A stretch of DNA of 64,000 nucleotides, taken from the NCBI RefSeq assembly GCF_021202945.1, contig NZ_JAJOYR010000001.1:62001-126000 (forward strand), given 5' to 3'. A program made the translations under genes and the position numbers. This stretch comes from Stenotrophomonas sp. SY1 (GTDB lineage: Bacteria > Pseudomonadota > Gammaproteobacteria > Xanthomonadales > Xanthomonadaceae). Each line of letters opens with the position of its first letter. Positions within the stretch are counted from its first letter, which is position 1. A model generated the notes under the pieces. The model searched no databases and was not told the origin of the DNA. It saw only the letters and a program-made list of their open reading frames with translations. Positions 39,293-50,536 of the stretch are shown here, one piece after another.

Positions 39293-39470
39293 GGACAAGG
39301 ACTACCTTCAGACAAAAGGGCCGCTATTGTCGCGGGTTGGATGGGGATTTACGAGTTGGTGGTCATTTCCTGTCCTGTTGCGGACAGCGCGTGGCGTGTC
39401 CGGCCCATCGCCAACGGCATCTGATCCGGTCAGACTTGCCGGCCGATCGTGTTGGTCAAGGATGCTGGGA

Positions 39471-40094
39471 ATGAAGGGAATTCTGTTGGGGTGCAAGGCG
39501 CGTCTGGCCGGTGCGCTGGCGGCGACGCTGCTGGGGTTGTGCCCGGCCGTGGCAATGGCCGCACCGTCCTTGTTCGAGGGGCTGGAATGGGGGGCCGATG
39601 AAGCGCGGATCCGCCAGGTACTGGGCGAGCGGGTCGGGAACCTGCCCTGCACCGACGAGCAGCGCCAGGCACAGGCCGCCAGTGGCAAGGGCCGGGCCTG
39701 CGACAGTCCCTACCTTGAGGACTACACCATCGACGGCATCACCTTCCTGGCGGTCTTCAACATGGGCGGCGATGCAGGCACGTTGAACGGCATCTACCTG
39801 GACCGCGCCGCCACCGTCACCAATGCGCAGATCCGCAAGGGCGAAGGTGCCGAGTTCCGCTACAACCGGGTCAAGCGCGTGCTCACCGACCGCCATGGCC
39901 CGCCGGCCGATCTGAACGAGACCACGCGCCGGCCCAAGGACACGCCGGTGGTGCTGCACGCGAAGTGGATCGTCCAGGACACCGTGGTCAGCATGACCAA
40001 CACCATCATTCCCGATCCGCGCGGGCAGATGTACTACCTGGGCCTGGTCTACAAGCCGCTGGCCGAAGCGATGAAGCCTGTGGATATGCCATAA
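39471..40094 (+). CDS. Secreted protein of unknown function
   Basis: A 207-residue protein with a clear Sec signal peptide (about residues 1-31, ending AMA-APS). The start at 39471 has AAGGA at 8-base spacing; an ATG at 39462 overlaps that site. The mature part begins LFEGLEWGADEARIRQVLG, contains two cysteines (PCTDEQ and ACDSP) likely to pair, and alternates short strands. It has no motif I can name. It diverges from fbp. Confidence 0.75.
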   Translation: MKGILLGCKARLAGALAATLLGLCPAVAMAAPSLFEGLEWGADEARIRQVLGERVGNLPCTDEQRQAQAASGKGRACDSPYLEDYTIDGITFLAVFNMGGDAGTLNGIYLDRAATVTNAQIRKGEGAEFRYNRVKRVLTDRHGPPADLNETTRRPKDTPVVLHAKWIVQDTVVSMTNTIIPDPRGQMYYLGLVYKPLAEAMKPVDMP

Positions 40095-40118
40095 GCGAGG
40101 GTGGACACCCGTCTGGTT

Positions 40119-40405
40119 TTATCCACAGGCGGTTGTGGGTAAGTTCCGGTGTGCGTTTACGTGTGGATAAGTCCGCAGGCTGAAAGCGCTACCCCTCCCC
40201 AACCCTCCCCTTGGCTGCGCCAAAGGGAGGTGGCGGTTTGTACAGACCGGCAGGTTGGGCAGCGTTCGGCTTTTTTGTTCTTCCCGCTCTTTCGCATGGC
40301 AATGGGGCGAGCCGGGAGGGGCTTTTCGAGTGATCCAGGCGTTATCCACAGGACGGACATCGAAACCCGTTGATTCCCTGTGGATAACCTGTGCTCTGTG
40401 GATAA
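40119..40405. promoter_or_regulatory. Cluster of five perfect DnaA boxes
   Basis: TTATCCACA or its complement occurs at 40119-40127 (+), 40162-40170 (-), 40342-40350 (+), 40379-40387 (-) and 40397-40405 (-). A one-mismatch copy (TTACCCACA) lies at 40134-40142 (-). They fill the 389-base gap between two convergent genes, which also holds a CCCTCCCC-type repeat arm at 40191-40236 and a decayed partner near 40286-40322. This could be a DnaA-titrating or re-activating locus. It lacks the AT-rich unwinding region and gene context of an origin. Confidence 0.6.
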
Positions 40406-40435
40406 CCGGATCGAACCTCCTCCCCGGCCAGCCAC

Positions 40436-40463
40436 AAAAAAGCCCGGGTTTCCCCGGGCTTTT
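40436..40463. terminator. Bidirectional terminator between the 39.5-kb gene and the aminotransferase
   Basis: AAAAGCCCGGG-TTTC-CCCGGGCTTTT: an 11-bp perfect stem with a T run on one side and an A run on the other, 20 bases past the end of the aminotransferase gene. Confidence 0.9.
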
Positions 40464-40483
40464 CCGTTCAAGGCGTCAAACGA

Positions 40484-41686
40484 TCAGCCGCGGCTGACGT
40501 CGTAGACGGCCTTTGCCACGTAGTCCAGGTTCTTCTGGCTCAGCGCGGCCACGCAGATGCGGCCGGTGCCGACGGCGTAGATGCCGTAGTCGTCACGCAG
40601 CTTGTCCACCTGTGCCTTGCTCAGGCCCGAGTACGAGAACATGCCGGCCTGCTGCTGGATGAAGCCGAATTCCGGCGCGCCCAGGGCGGCCAGCTTCTGC
40701 ACCATGCCAGCGCGCAGGGCGTGGATGCGCTCGCGCATCTCGGTCAGTTCGGCGTCCCACATGCCACGCAGCTCGGCGCTGCCCAGCACACCGGCCACCA
40801 GCGCGGCACCGTGGGTGGACGGGCTGGAGTAGATGGTGCGGATGATGCGCTTGACCTGCGACTGCACGGCCTTGGTAGAGGCCGCATCCGGGCCCACCAC
40901 CGACAACGCACCGACGCGCTCGCCGTACAGCGAGAACGACTTGGAGTACGAATTGGCGACGATGAAGCTGTCGATGCCGGCCTCGGCGATGATGCGCACG
41001 GCCTGGCCGTCCGGCTCGATGCCCTTGTCGAAGCCCTGGTAGGCCATGTCGATGAAGGGGAACAGCTGGCGGTCCTTCAGCAGCGCGGCAACCTGCTTCC
41101 ACTGCTCGGTGCTCAGATCGGCGCCGGTCGGGTTGTGGCAGCAGGCGTGCAGCAGCACCACGGTGCCCGGCTGCAGCTTCTGCAGGTCGGCGACCATGCC
41201 GGCGAAATCCAGGCCGTGGGTGGTGTTGTCGAAATAGGTGTAATCGACCACGTCAAAACCGGCGGCACCGAACACGGCGCGGTGGTTTTCCCAGCTCGGG
41301 TTGCTGATGGCCACGGTGGCGTGCGGCAGCAGCGTACGCAGCAGGTCCGCGCCGACGCGCAGCGCACCGCTGCCGCCGATGGTCTGCGAGGTGGCCACGC
41401 GGCCAGCGGCAAGCAGATCCGAGCCTTCGCCGAACACCAGCTTCTGCGTGGCCAGGTTGTAGGCCGGCAGGCCGTCGATGGGCAGGTAACCACGCGGTTT
41501 GCCTTCGGCGACCAGCTGCTGTTCGTACTGTTTGACGGCACGGAGCAGCGGAATGCGGCCGTTTTCGTCGTAGTAGATGCCGACGCCAAGGTTGACCTTG
41601 GTCGGGCGGCTGTCAGCGTTGTATGCCTCGGTCAGACCCAGAATCGGGTCGCCAGGAACCTGTTCCACGTTTGCAAAGAAGGACAC
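40484..41686 (-). CDS. tyrB: Aromatic/aspartate amino acid aminotransferase
   Basis: A 400-residue class I PLP aminotransferase that moves the amino group between aromatic or acidic amino acids and 2-oxo acids. Conserved features are NLGVGIYYDENG near residue 31, the NPTG-containing HACCHNPTGADL near residue 190, and NSYSKSFSLYGERVG near residue 252 with the PLP-binding Lys. The start is the GTG at 41684-41686 giving MSFFANVEQVPGDPILG, as usual for the family; the open frame extends upstream without coding character. tyrB versus aspC cannot be decided from sequence alone. Confidence 0.9.
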   Translation of the reverse strand: MSFFANVEQVPGDPILGLTEAYNADSRPTKVNLGVGIYYDENGRIPLLRAVKQYEQQLVAEGKPRGYLPIDGLPAYNLATQKLVFGEGSDLLAAGRVATSQTIGGSGALRVGADLLRTLLPHATVAISNPSWENHRAVFGAAGFDVVDYTYFDNTTHGLDFAGMVADLQKLQPGTVVLLHACCHNPTGADLSTEQWKQVAALLKDRQLFPFIDMAYQGFDKGIEPDGQAVRIIAEAGIDSFIVANSYSKSFSLYGERVGALSVVGPDAASTKAVQSQVKRIIRTIYSSPSTHGAALVAGVLGSAELRGMWDAELTEMRERIHALRAGMVQKLAALGAPEFGFIQQQAGMFSYSGLSKAQVDKLRDDYGIYAVGTGRICVAALSQKNLDYVAKAVYDVSRG

Positions 41687-41859
41687 GGCGGTACTCGTAT
41701 CAGGTGGCGGGAGTGGGGGATGTCCGGCGTGGCCGCAAAGCGGCGGCCAGAACCGCGTCATCCTAACAGGGCTGGGCCTGCATGGCCGCAGGGGTTTCAG
41801 CTGGAACTTCGCTGTGTGAACGGATGCGGCGATCACCTTGCATCGGTGAAAATGCAGCG

Positions 41860-43980
41860 ATGACCGCATGCAACCGATTACTGCCCGTCTGCGGGCTGCT
41901 GCTGGCACTGCCGGCCCTGGCACGCGATGAACTGCCGGCCACCCTGGATACCGTGCAGGTACAGGCCGTCAAGGTGCACGCAGTGGACGATTTCGACCTG
42001 CCTGCCTCGGTCACCACGGTCGGGACCGAGGGAAATGGCCGGGGCGCCCTGGTTTCCGAGGCACTGGGCGGGGTTCCGGGGCTGCTGGCGCGGGAGCGGC
42101 AGAATTTCGCGCAGGACACGCAGCTGTCGATACGCGGGTTTGGCGCGCGTTCCACCTTCGGCGTGCGTGGCGTGCGCCTGCTGGTGGACGGGGTTCCGGC
42201 GACGATGCCTGATGGGCAGGGCCAGCTGTCGCATTTCAACCTGCTCGGTGCCGAGCGCATCGAGGTGCTGCGCGGGCCATTCTCGGCGCTGCACGGCAAT
42301 TCCTCCGGCGGTGTGCTGCAACTGTGGAGCGCCGATGGCCAGCCCGGCGATCCGTGGCGCCTGCGCAGCAGCTACGGCAGCAACGCCACCAGCAGCACCG
42401 GCGTGCAGCTCAAGGGCCAGGCCGCGGCGATGCACTACAACGTGGCCGCCAACCATTTCCGCACCGATGGCTGGCGCGAACACAGCGCGGCACGGCGTGA
42501 ATCGCTCAATGCACGCCTGGGCTTCGAGCTGGCACCGGGACAACGCTTGGAACTGCTGCTCAATGCCTTCGACGCACCGCATGCGCAGGACCCGCTGGGC
42601 CTGAACCGCGCGCAGGTACGTGAAGACCCACGCCAGGCCACCGCCGTGGCGACCCAGTACAACACCCGCAAATCGGTGCGCCAGAACCAGGCTGGCATGG
42701 TCTACACGCACGAGCGCGAACAGCAGACCTGGCGTTTGATGGGTTACGCCGGGCAGCGCAGCGTGGAGCAGTTCCTGGCGATCCCACCGGGCCCGCAGAA
42801 CAGTCCGCTGCATTCCGGTGGCGTGATCGACCTGGACAGCAACTACGGCGGCCTGGACGCGCGCTGGGCATGGCATGGCCGCCTGGCCGGCCAGCCGCTG
42901 GAACTGGTGATCGGCGCCAACGCCGACCGCCAGCGGCAGCACCGCACCGGCTACGAGAACTTCATCGGCGACACGCTTGGCATCAAGGGGCGGCTGCGGC
43001 GTGACCAGCGCGACCAGGTGCAGAACGTGGACCAGTTCGCGCAGGCATGGTGGCAGTTCAGCACGCGCTGGTCGGCGCTGGTGGGTGCGCGGCACAGTGA
43101 GGTGCGGTTCCGTTCGGAAGATCACTACGTGACGGCCGGCAACCCCGATGACAGTGGTCGTCGCGCGTACGCCGACACCACGCCGGTCGGCGGGCTGGTG
43201 TTCCGCGCCAACGACAACCTGCGCCTGTACGTCTCGGCCGGGCGCGGTTTTGAAACACCTACCTTCAACGAGCTGGGCTACCGCGCCGACGGCGGTGCCG
43301 GTCTGGCGCTGGACCTGGCACCGGCCATCAGCCGCAACTACGAACTGGGTGGCAAATGGCGCGCGCAGAATGGCGCGCGGCTGGAACTGGCGCTGTTCCG
43401 TGCCGACACCGACGACGAGCTGGCGGTGGCCACCAACAGCGGCGGCCGCAGCAGTTACCGCAACATTGGCGCCACCCGCCGCCAGGGCGTGGAACTGGGT
43501 TGGTGGCAGCCCATCGGGCAGAGCCAGCAGTTGCAGCTGGCCTGGACCTGGTTGCAGGCGACGGTGCGTGAGGGCTATCTGACTTGCACCGGCCTGCCCT
43601 CGCCCTGCACGCAGCCGCGCAATCCGGTGGCCGCTGGCACCGATCTGCCTGGCGTACCCCGCCAGCAGCTGTTCGCGCGCTGGCAGTGGCAGCCTGGCCC
43701 GTGGCAATGGGCCGCGGAAGTGGTGGCCGCCAGCGATATCGGCGTGAACGACCTGGGCAATGCGCGGGCGCCCGGCTACGGCCTGCTGAATCTGGAGGCG
43801 GCGCGCGAGTGGCCAACCGCACACGGACCGCTGCGGCTGTTCGCGCGGGTGGACAACGTGCTGGACCAGCGCTACATCGGCTCGGTGATCGTCAACGACG
43901 GCAACCAGCGCTACTACGAGCCGGGGCCGGACCGGGGCTACACGGTGGGCGTGCAGTGGCTTTGGGATCGGGGTGGGTGA
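41860..43980 (+). CDS. TonB-dependent receptor, substrate unknown
   Basis: A 706-residue outer-membrane receptor. Signal peptide MTACNRLLPVCGLLLALPALA, then a TonB-box-like DTVQVQAVKVHAV, plug domain with IRGFGARSTFGVRGVRLLVDG and RIEVLRGPFSALHGNSSGGV, and a beta-barrel ending in an aromatic-rich strand (YTVGVQWLW). In-frame sequence upstream of 41860 lacks coding character. No regulator or transport partner is adjacent, so the ligand (siderophore, metal or other) cannot be named. Confidence 0.88.
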   Translation: MTACNRLLPVCGLLLALPALARDELPATLDTVQVQAVKVHAVDDFDLPASVTTVGTEGNGRGALVSEALGGVPGLLARERQNFAQDTQLSIRGFGARSTFGVRGVRLLVDGVPATMPDGQGQLSHFNLLGAERIEVLRGPFSALHGNSSGGVLQLWSADGQPGDPWRLRSSYGSNATSSTGVQLKGQAAAMHYNVAANHFRTDGWREHSAARRESLNARLGFELAPGQRLELLLNAFDAPHAQDPLGLNRAQVREDPRQATAVATQYNTRKSVRQNQAGMVYTHEREQQTWRLMGYAGQRSVEQFLAIPPGPQNSPLHSGGVIDLDSNYGGLDARWAWHGRLAGQPLELVIGANADRQRQHRTGYENFIGDTLGIKGRLRRDQRDQVQNVDQFAQAWWQFSTRWSALVGARHSEVRFRSEDHYVTAGNPDDSGRRAYADTTPVGGLVFRANDNLRLYVSAGRGFETPTFNELGYRADGGAGLALDLAPAISRNYELGGKWRAQNGARLELALFRADTDDELAVATNSGGRSSYRNIGATRRQGVELGWWQPIGQSQQLQLAWTWLQATVREGYLTCTGLPSPCTQPRNPVAAGTDLPGVPRQQLFARWQWQPGPWQWAAEVVAASDIGVNDLGNARAPGYGLLNLEAAREWPTAHGPLRLFARVDNVLDQRYIGSVIVNDGNQRYYEPGPDRGYTVGVQWLWDRGG

Positions 43981-44016
43981 TCTGGGATTGCGGCGGCTAG
44001 CGACCCTGAGAAGCGA

Positions 44017-44144
44017 CCCCTCCCCAACCCTCCCCTTGGCTTCGCCAAAGGGAGGGGGCAGAAGCGGCTTTCGCAGCGCTCTGACAGTCCACGCAGAACC
44101 GCCCCCTCCCTTTCGCATGGCGAAGGGGAGGGTTGGGGAGGGGT
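44017..44144. repeat. ~130-bp CCCTCCCC inverted element, copy 1
   Basis: The left arm CCCCTCCCCAACCCTCCCCT and its inverted copy ending at 44144 flank a unique core of about 40 bp (GAAGCGGCTTTCGCAGC...). The core is shared in reverse orientation with the copy at 44730. Most of the 313-base gap between the TonB receptor and the next gene is this element. Confidence 0.85.
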
Positions 44145-44293
44145 GCTTTCAGCGATGCAGCGCCAGCGCAATCAGCACCCACCGCCCTTCCCTTCTTCCT
44201 CACGCCGGCTCACTCACTTTTGTCTAACGGCCGTATCACAGGCCGCTGACAGAACCAGGCGTATCTGTGGCAACCCCGCAGGAGGGTCGCGCC

Positions 44294-44683
44294 ATGTACC
44301 GCCCGGACCGTATCGAACACCGCCCCGCGCCGACGTTGTTCAGCGTCGATCCCAAGGTGATACGGCGTGGCCGGCTCGAACGCAGCCGGCATGCCGCCGA
44401 TGAGGTGGCGCAGGATTTCGTGCAGTACAGCCTGGACGATTACGCCCGACGACGGCGCGGTACCCTGCGCTGGCGCGACCTGCAACCGGCCTATGCCTTC
44501 GCCCTGGCCAGCCATGCCGCCGACTGGCCACGCGGCAATGCCGATACCGAAGCCGAACTGGCCGAGCATTGGGAACAGACACGCGGCGAATCGCGGTTGC
44601 GTTGGGAACAGGTGCGCGGGGTGATCGAGGATGCGTGGCTGGCACTGGATCGCATGCCGGCGGCGGCAGTACATGTGCGGTAG
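44294..44683 (+). CDS. Uncharacterised 129-residue protein
   Basis: A soluble, Arg-rich, helical protein without signal peptide (MYRPDRIEHRPAPTLFSVDP...). The start at 44294 has a strong AGGAGG at 8-base spacing. The middle (SRHAADEVAQDFVQYSLDDYARRRR) looks like a helical pair, and an acidic stretch follows (DTEAELAEHWEQTRGE). It resembles small stress-associated proteins annotated only as hypothetical in xanthomonads. It stands alone between two copies of the CCCTCCCC element. Confidence 0.7.
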   Translation: MYRPDRIEHRPAPTLFSVDPKVIRRGRLERSRHAADEVAQDFVQYSLDDYARRRRGTLRWRDLQPAYAFALASHAADWPRGNADTEAELAEHWEQTRGESRLRWEQVRGVIEDAWLALDRMPAAAVHVR

Positions 44684-44729
44684 CGCGCGGTGTGCTTGGG
44701 GGAAGTGAGGCGGGAAGACAGCAACTGCA

Positions 44730-44857
44730 CCCCTCCCCAACCCTCCCCTTCGCGATGCGAAAGGGAGGGGGCGGTTCTGCGTGGACTGTCAGGTTGCTGC
44801 GAAAGCTGCTTCCGCTCCCTCTCTCTGCCATAGGCAAGGGGAGGGTTGGGGAGGGAT
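44730..44857. repeat. ~130-bp CCCTCCCC inverted element, copy 2
   Basis: Same arms as the element at 44017, with the core in the opposite orientation (GGCGGTTCTGCGTGGACTGT is the reverse complement of the corresponding part of copy 1). The two copies flank the 129-residue gene as an inverted pair about 0.6 kb apart. Confidence 0.85.
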
Positions 44858-44901
44858 AAGCAGTCCAGCCATTCGCCCGCACCAACAGGCCACACCTCAC
44901 A

Positions 44902-45930
44902 TCAGGCGTTGAAGTCCAACACCACGCGTCCTTCGATCGCACCAGCATGCATGCGCTTGAACACGTCGTTGATGTTCTCCAGCTTGTCGGTGCTGACCGT
45001 TGCGGCCACCTTGCCTTCGGCGGCGAACTGCAGCGATTCCTGCAGATCCAGGCGGGTGCCGACGATGGAGCCACGCACGGTGATGCCGTTGAGCACCATG
45101 CCGAAGATATCCAGCGGGAACTCACCCGGCGGCAGACCATTGAGCGACACCGTGCCGCCACGACGCACCATGCCCAGCGCCTGCTCGAAGGCCTTGGGCG
45201 AAACCGCCGTCACCAGCGCGCCATGCGCGCCGCCGATTTCCTTCTTCAGGAACGCCGCCGGGTCGGTGTTGCGGGCATTGACGGTGACGGTGGCACCCAG
45301 GCGCTCGGCCAGCTTCAGCTTGCTGTCGTCGATATCCACCGCCGCCACGTTCAGGCCCATCGCCTTGGCGTACTGCACGGCCATGTGGCCCAGGCCGCCG
45401 ATGCCGGAAATCACCACCCAGTCACCCGGCTTGGTGTCGGTGACCTTCAGGCCCTTGTACACGGTGACGCCGGCGCACAGGATCGGCGCGATTTCGATAA
45501 AGCCCACTTCCTTGGGCAGAAGACCGACGTAGTTGGCATTGGCCAGCGCGTATTCGGCGAAACCACCGTTGACCGAATAACCGCTGTTCTGCTGCGCCTC
45601 GCACAGCGTTTCCCAGCCGCCCAGACAGTGTTCGCAGTAGCCGCAGGCCGAATACAGCCACGGAATGCCGACCCGGTCGCCTTCCTTGATGTGGGTGACA
45701 CCCGCGCCTACCGCCACCACGTGGCCCACGCCTTCGTGGCCGGGAATGAACGGTGGGTTGGGTTTGACCGGCCAATCGCCGTCCACGGCGTGCAGGTCGG
45801 TGTGGCACACGCCACAGGCTTCGATCTTGACCAGGATGTCGCCGGCCAGCGGGCGCGGGACTTCCACTTCCTCGATCCGCAACGGTTTGCCGAACTCGCG
45901 AACGACTGCGGCCTTCATGGTTTTATTCAT
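44902..45930 (-). CDS. adhP: Zinc-dependent alcohol dehydrogenase
   Basis: A 342-residue medium-chain NAD-dependent dehydrogenase that interconverts primary alcohols and aldehydes. The catalytic zinc ligand Cys is in [16 protein letters not shown] (about residue 37), [12 protein letters not shown] follows, and the structural zinc site is [15 protein letters not shown] (about residues 92-106). The coenzyme motif [17 protein letters not shown] is near residue 172. The start at 45930 has GGAAGC upstream. It lies 98 bases after the aldehyde dehydrogenase on the same strand and is probably co-transcribed from the sigma-54 promoter. Confidence 0.93.
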   Translation of the reverse strand: MNKTMKAAVVREFGKPLRIEEVEVPRPLAGDILVKIEACGVCHTDLHAVDGDWPVKPNPPFIPGHEGVGHVVAVGAGVTHIKEGDRVGIPWLYSACGYCEHCLGGWETLCEAQQNSGYSVNGGFAEYALANANYVGLLPKEVGFIEIAPILCAGVTVYKGLKVTDTKPGDWVVISGIGGLGHMAVQYAKAMGLNVAAVDIDDSKLKLAERLGATVTVNARNTDPAAFLKKEIGGAHGALVTAVSPKAFEQALGMVRRGGTVSLNGLPPGEFPLDIFGMVLNGITVRGSIVGTRLDLQESLQFAAEGKVAATVSTDKLENINDVFKRMHAGAIEGRVVLDFNA

Positions 45931-46028
45931 GCTTCCATCTCCATCGGTGATGCCTGACAGCACGGTGGCACCGGCACTTCGCCGGCGCCTTGATCGTCAT
46001 CAATCCACTGCCCGTGGCGGGCAGCGGT

Positions 46029-47558
<1,530 letters not shown>

Positions 47559-47624
47559 GAGGCATCTCCGGAAGCGTGGGTGGACCGCACGTGACGTGGC
47601 TACGCCGGGCGGTGGTCAGCACAT

Positions 47625-47643
47625 GGCGCAAGGGCGATGCCAA
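47625..47643 (-). promoter_or_regulatory. Sigma-54 promoter of the aldehyde dehydrogenase operon
   Basis: On the minus strand TTGGCATCGCCCTTGCGCC matches the -24/-12 consensus TGGCACx-N4-TTGC with one change and exact GG-N10-GC spacing. The -12 GC is 70 bases from the start codon, giving a leader of about 58 bases. Confidence 0.78.
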
Positions 47644-47782
47644 GTTCGCGCTGCTGCGCTGCGCCATGCTGGAACGCCAGCGATGACGCGGTTGTTACCC
47701 ACAACCTGCTGCAATGCGTCAGCCGGTCGCATTGCAGACACCGGACGGGTGTGCTGTTAATCGGGACAGTGGTTTGAACACT

Positions 47783-47799
47783 TGTCGCAATTTGCGACA
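47783..47799. promoter_or_regulatory. Upstream activator palindrome
   Basis: TGTCGCAA-T-TTGCGACA is a perfect 17-base palindrome, 14 bases before the activator's start codon and about 140 bp upstream of the sigma-54 promoter, a normal enhancer distance. A degenerate second copy (GGTCGCATTGCAGACA) lies at about 47727-47742. It probably binds the adjacent regulator. Confidence 0.7.
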
Positions 47800-47812
47800 C
47801 AGGAGTTTTGTG

Positions 47813-49669
47813 ATGACGCAGGCCTTGCAACATCGCGTGGGCAACGCCCGTCGTTCGTTCTTCGAGCGCGGCACCTCGTCCGTGGGCGGCGTGCCCGAAA
47901 CCATCCTTCAGTCGTGGCGGCGCTGTCAGCGCAGCGGCCTGGCCGTGGACGCACAGCCCCAGCTCGAACCGCTGCCCGGGCAGAACCTGCGTGAGCTGCG
48001 TGAAAGCCATGAACGGCTGTGGCGGTTGGCCCGCGCCGAGACCGATGCACTGGCCGCGCATGCGGCCAGCACCGGCTCGATCGTGCTGCTCACCGACGAG
48101 GCCGGCTGGATCCTCAATGCCGAAGGCAGCACCGGCTTCCTCGACAAGGCCGGGCGCGTGGCGTTGATACCGGGCGTGTGCTGGAGCGAAGCGGCGGTTG
48201 GCACCAATGCCATCGGCACTGCCATCGTCGAAGGCCGGGCGATGGAAGTACGTGGCGGCGAACATTTCTTCGCCCCGCACGGCATCCTCAGCTGCTCGGC
48301 CACGCCCATCCACGATCCCTACGGGCTGGTGGCGGGCGTGCTCGACATCACCGGCCCGGCCAGCGTGCAGCAGATGCATGCGTTGGGGTTGGCACGCCTG
48401 GCCGCCAATCGCATCGAGCATCGCTTCTTCGAAGACGGCCTGCCCGAGTGCGAACTGTTGCGGCTGCACCACGACCCTGCCCTGCTCCACACCCCGGGCG
48501 AAGGCCTGCTCGGCTTCCGCAAGGGCCGGCTGGTCGCGGCCAACGGCGTCGGCCTGCGTCTGTTCGGGCTGGAGCACGGCGACATCGGCCGCGCCTCGTA
48601 CGAAGCGCTGTTCGATGTGCCGCTGTCGCGGATGCGCGATGAAGGCATGTTGCAGGATCGCAGTGGACGCATCCTGCATGGACAGGTGGATGCGCCGCGC
48701 GCGCAGGCGCGTCTGCATCCGGTTGCCGTGCAGCTGTCCACGGCACCGGCTCGGGCAGCGCCGTTGCCTGCCACGGCCAGCGTGTTCGACGCGCACCAGC
48801 GCGAACAACTGGTGCGCGCCGGGCGCGTGCTTGAAGCAGGATTGCCGGTGCTGCTGCAGGGCGAGACCGGCACCGGCAAAGAGGTGGCCGCACGCGCGCT
48901 GCATGCACAAGGCAGCCGTGCGTCCCGGCCGTTCGTCGCGGTGAACTGCGCGGCGTTGCCGGAAGGGCTGATCGAAGCGGAGCTGTTCGGTTACGAAGAA
49001 GGCGCCTTCACCGGTGCCCGTCGCCAAGGCAGCCAGGGGCTGCTGCGCCAGGCACAGGGCGGCGTGCTGTTCCTGGATGAGATCGGCGACATGCCGCTGG
49101 CATTGCAGCCACGTCTGCTGCGCGTATTGCAGGACCGGGAGTTGTCACCGCTGGGCGGTGGCAAACCGGTGAAGCTGGATTTCAGCCTGATCTGCGCCAC
49201 GCATTGCGACCTGCAACAGGCCATGGCCGAAGGCCGCTTCCGTTCCGACCTGTACTACCGCATCGCCGATCATGTGCTGCGGCTTGCACCGTTGCGCGAA
49301 GCGGCCGATCGCGGTGAATGGATAGCGGCGCTGTGGCAGCCGCTGGCACAGCAGCGCGTGCTTGCACCAGAGACGATGCAACTGCTGGCGAACTACGACT
49401 GGCCCGGGAACCTGCGCCAGCTCGCCGCCTGCCTGCGCACGCTGGTGGCGTTGACCGGGCCGGGTGAACAGATCGGCGTGGAGTTGTTGCCGGAGTACCT
49501 GCGCCAGCCGCAGAACCGGTCCCCTGCCCCTTCCGTCGATGGCAGCCTGGATGCGTTGACGCTGGAAGCGATGCGACATGCGCTGGCTGCGTGCGAAGGC
49601 AATGTCAGCAAGGCGGCCAAGCAGCTCGGGGTGAATCGCAGCACCTTGTATCGGCGTTTGAAGCTCTAG
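47813..49669 (+). CDS. Sigma-54-dependent activator, AcoR-like
   Basis: A 618-residue enhancer-binding protein. The N-terminal half (residues ~60-200) is GAF-like ([33 protein letters not shown]), followed by a second sensory region. The AAA+ domain has Walker A GETGTGKE (about residue 349), the sigma-54 contact loop [10 protein letters not shown] and Walker [13 protein letters not shown] Fis-type helix-turn-helix ([25 protein letters not shown]) ends the protein. It diverges from the aldehyde dehydrogenase and likely activates it in response to alcohols, aldehydes or acetoin-like inducers; the ligand is inferred from family. AGGAG precedes the start. Confidence 0.92.
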   Translation: MTQALQHRVGNARRSFFERGTSSVGGVPETILQSWRRCQRSGLAVDAQPQLEPLPGQNLRELRESHERLWRLARAETDALAAHAASTGSIVLLTDEAGWILNAEGSTGFLDKAGRVALIPGVCWSEAAVGTNAIGTAIVEGRAMEVRGGEHFFAPHGILSCSATPIHDPYGLVAGVLDITGPASVQQMHALGLARLAANRIEHRFFEDGLPECELLRLHHDPALLHTPGEGLLGFRKGRLVAANGVGLRLFGLEHGDIGRASYEALFDVPLSRMRDEGMLQDRSGRILHGQVDAPRAQARLHPVAVQLSTAPARAAPLPATASVFDAHQREQLVRAGRVLEAGLPVLLQGETGTGKEVAARALHAQGSRASRPFVAVNCAALPEGLIEAELFGYEEGAFTGARRQGSQGLLRQAQGGVLFLDEIGDMPLALQPRLLRVLQDRELSPLGGGKPVKLDFSLICATHCDLQQAMAEGRFRSDLYYRIADHVLRLAPLREAADRGEWIAALWQPLAQQRVLAPETMQLLANYDWPGNLRQLAACLRTLVALTGPGEQIGVELLPEYLRQPQNRSPAPSVDGSLDALTLEAMRHALAACEGNVSKAAKQLGVNRSTLYRRLKL

Positions 49670-49749
49670 CAGCACCCCCTCCCCGGCCCGTCCGGCCCTG
49701 CGGCACAGCCTCGGGCGTTCATCGGGTCGCACGCCCGAGGCGTACAAAC

Positions 49750-49874
49750 GCCCCTCTTCACCCCCTTGGCTGCGCCAAAGGGAGGGAGCGGTCATGCGAG
49801 GTCTTCCAGATAGCGGCGATTGCCGCTTCTGTTCCCTCCCTTTGGCGCAGCCAAGGGGAGGGTTGGGGAGGGGT
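49750..49874. repeat. ~130-bp CCCTCCCC inverted element, copy 3
   Basis: Arms CCCCCTTGGCTGCGCCAAAG and the inverted CCCTTTGGCGCAGCCAAGGGGAG...GGTTGGGGAGGGG flank a core that differs from the copies at 44 kb. Located between the convergent activator and eda genes. Confidence 0.8.
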
Positions 49875-49897
49875 AAACGCCCTGCCCCGTCTTCCAA

Positions 49898-50536
49898 TCA
49901 ACCCGGCAATACCGACGCCTGACGGGCCAACTGCTCGATCCCCGCCCAGTCGCGCGCCTGCAACAGCTCGCGCGTGGTCAACCAGGAACCGCCCACGCAC
50001 AGCACGTTGGGCAGGTGCAGGAATTGCGATGCGTTCTGCGCGCTGATGCCGCCGGTCGGACAGAAGCGCACGTCGCCGAACGGCCCATTCCATGCCGACA
50101 GCATCGCCGCGCCGCCGGCCTGTACCGCCGGGAAGAACTTGAACGTATCCAGCCCGTGTTCCAGCCCGCGCATCAGCTCCGATGAGGTCGCAACGCCCGG
50201 CAGGAATGGCAGGTCCACATCGCGCGCGGCGGCGTAAAGCCGATCGGTGGCGCCAGGCGAAACGGCAAAGCGTCCACCCGCTGCCTTGAGCTGCTCCAGC
50301 TGCCTGGCGTCGAGCACGGTGCCGGCGCCCACCACGGCATCGGGCACCGCTTCGACCATTGCCTTGATCGCCTCCATCGCACGCGGCGTACGCAGCGTTA
50401 CCTCGATCACCGGCAGGCCGCCGCGCAGCAGCGCATGGGCCACCTGCACCGCGTCATCGATGTCGTCGGGCGTGAACACCGGGATCACCGGGGCCAGTTT
50501 GAGAATTGCGCGTACGCGCGGATCAGCGCCGAACAT
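49898..50536 (-). CDS. eda: KDPG aldolase
   Basis: A 212-residue class I aldolase that cleaves 2-keto-3-deoxy-6-phosphogluconate to pyruvate and glyceraldehyde 3-phosphate. The catalytic Glu is in GLPVIEVTLRTP, the GAGTVLDA segment follows, and the Schiff-base Lys is in DTFKFFPA near residue 140. The start is taken as MFGADPRVR at 50536, which overlaps the kdgK stop by 14 bases, so kdgK-eda are one operon. It completes the KDG to central metabolism step. Confidence 0.94.
   Translation of the reverse strand: MFGADPRVRAILKLAPVIPVFTPDDIDDAVQVAHALLRGGLPVIEVTLRTPRAMEAIKAMVEAVPDAVVGAGTVLDARQLEQLKAAGGRFAVSPGATDRLYAAARDVDLPFLPGVATSSELMRGLEHGLDTFKFFPAVQAGGAAMLSAWNGPFGDVRFCPTGGISAQNASQFLHLPNVLCVGGSWLTTRELLQARDWAGIEQLARQASVLPG

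Noticed and set aside
40119-40405. Chromosomal origin (oriC)
   Set aside because: It is about 40 kb past gyrB, between metabolic genes, without an AT-rich unwinding region or dnaA next to it.
41878-44118. Open minus-strand frame of 746 codons opposite the 41.9-kb TonB receptor
   Set aside because: Antisense to a receptor with plug and barrel motifs; it begins in a repeat element and has no recognisable motif.
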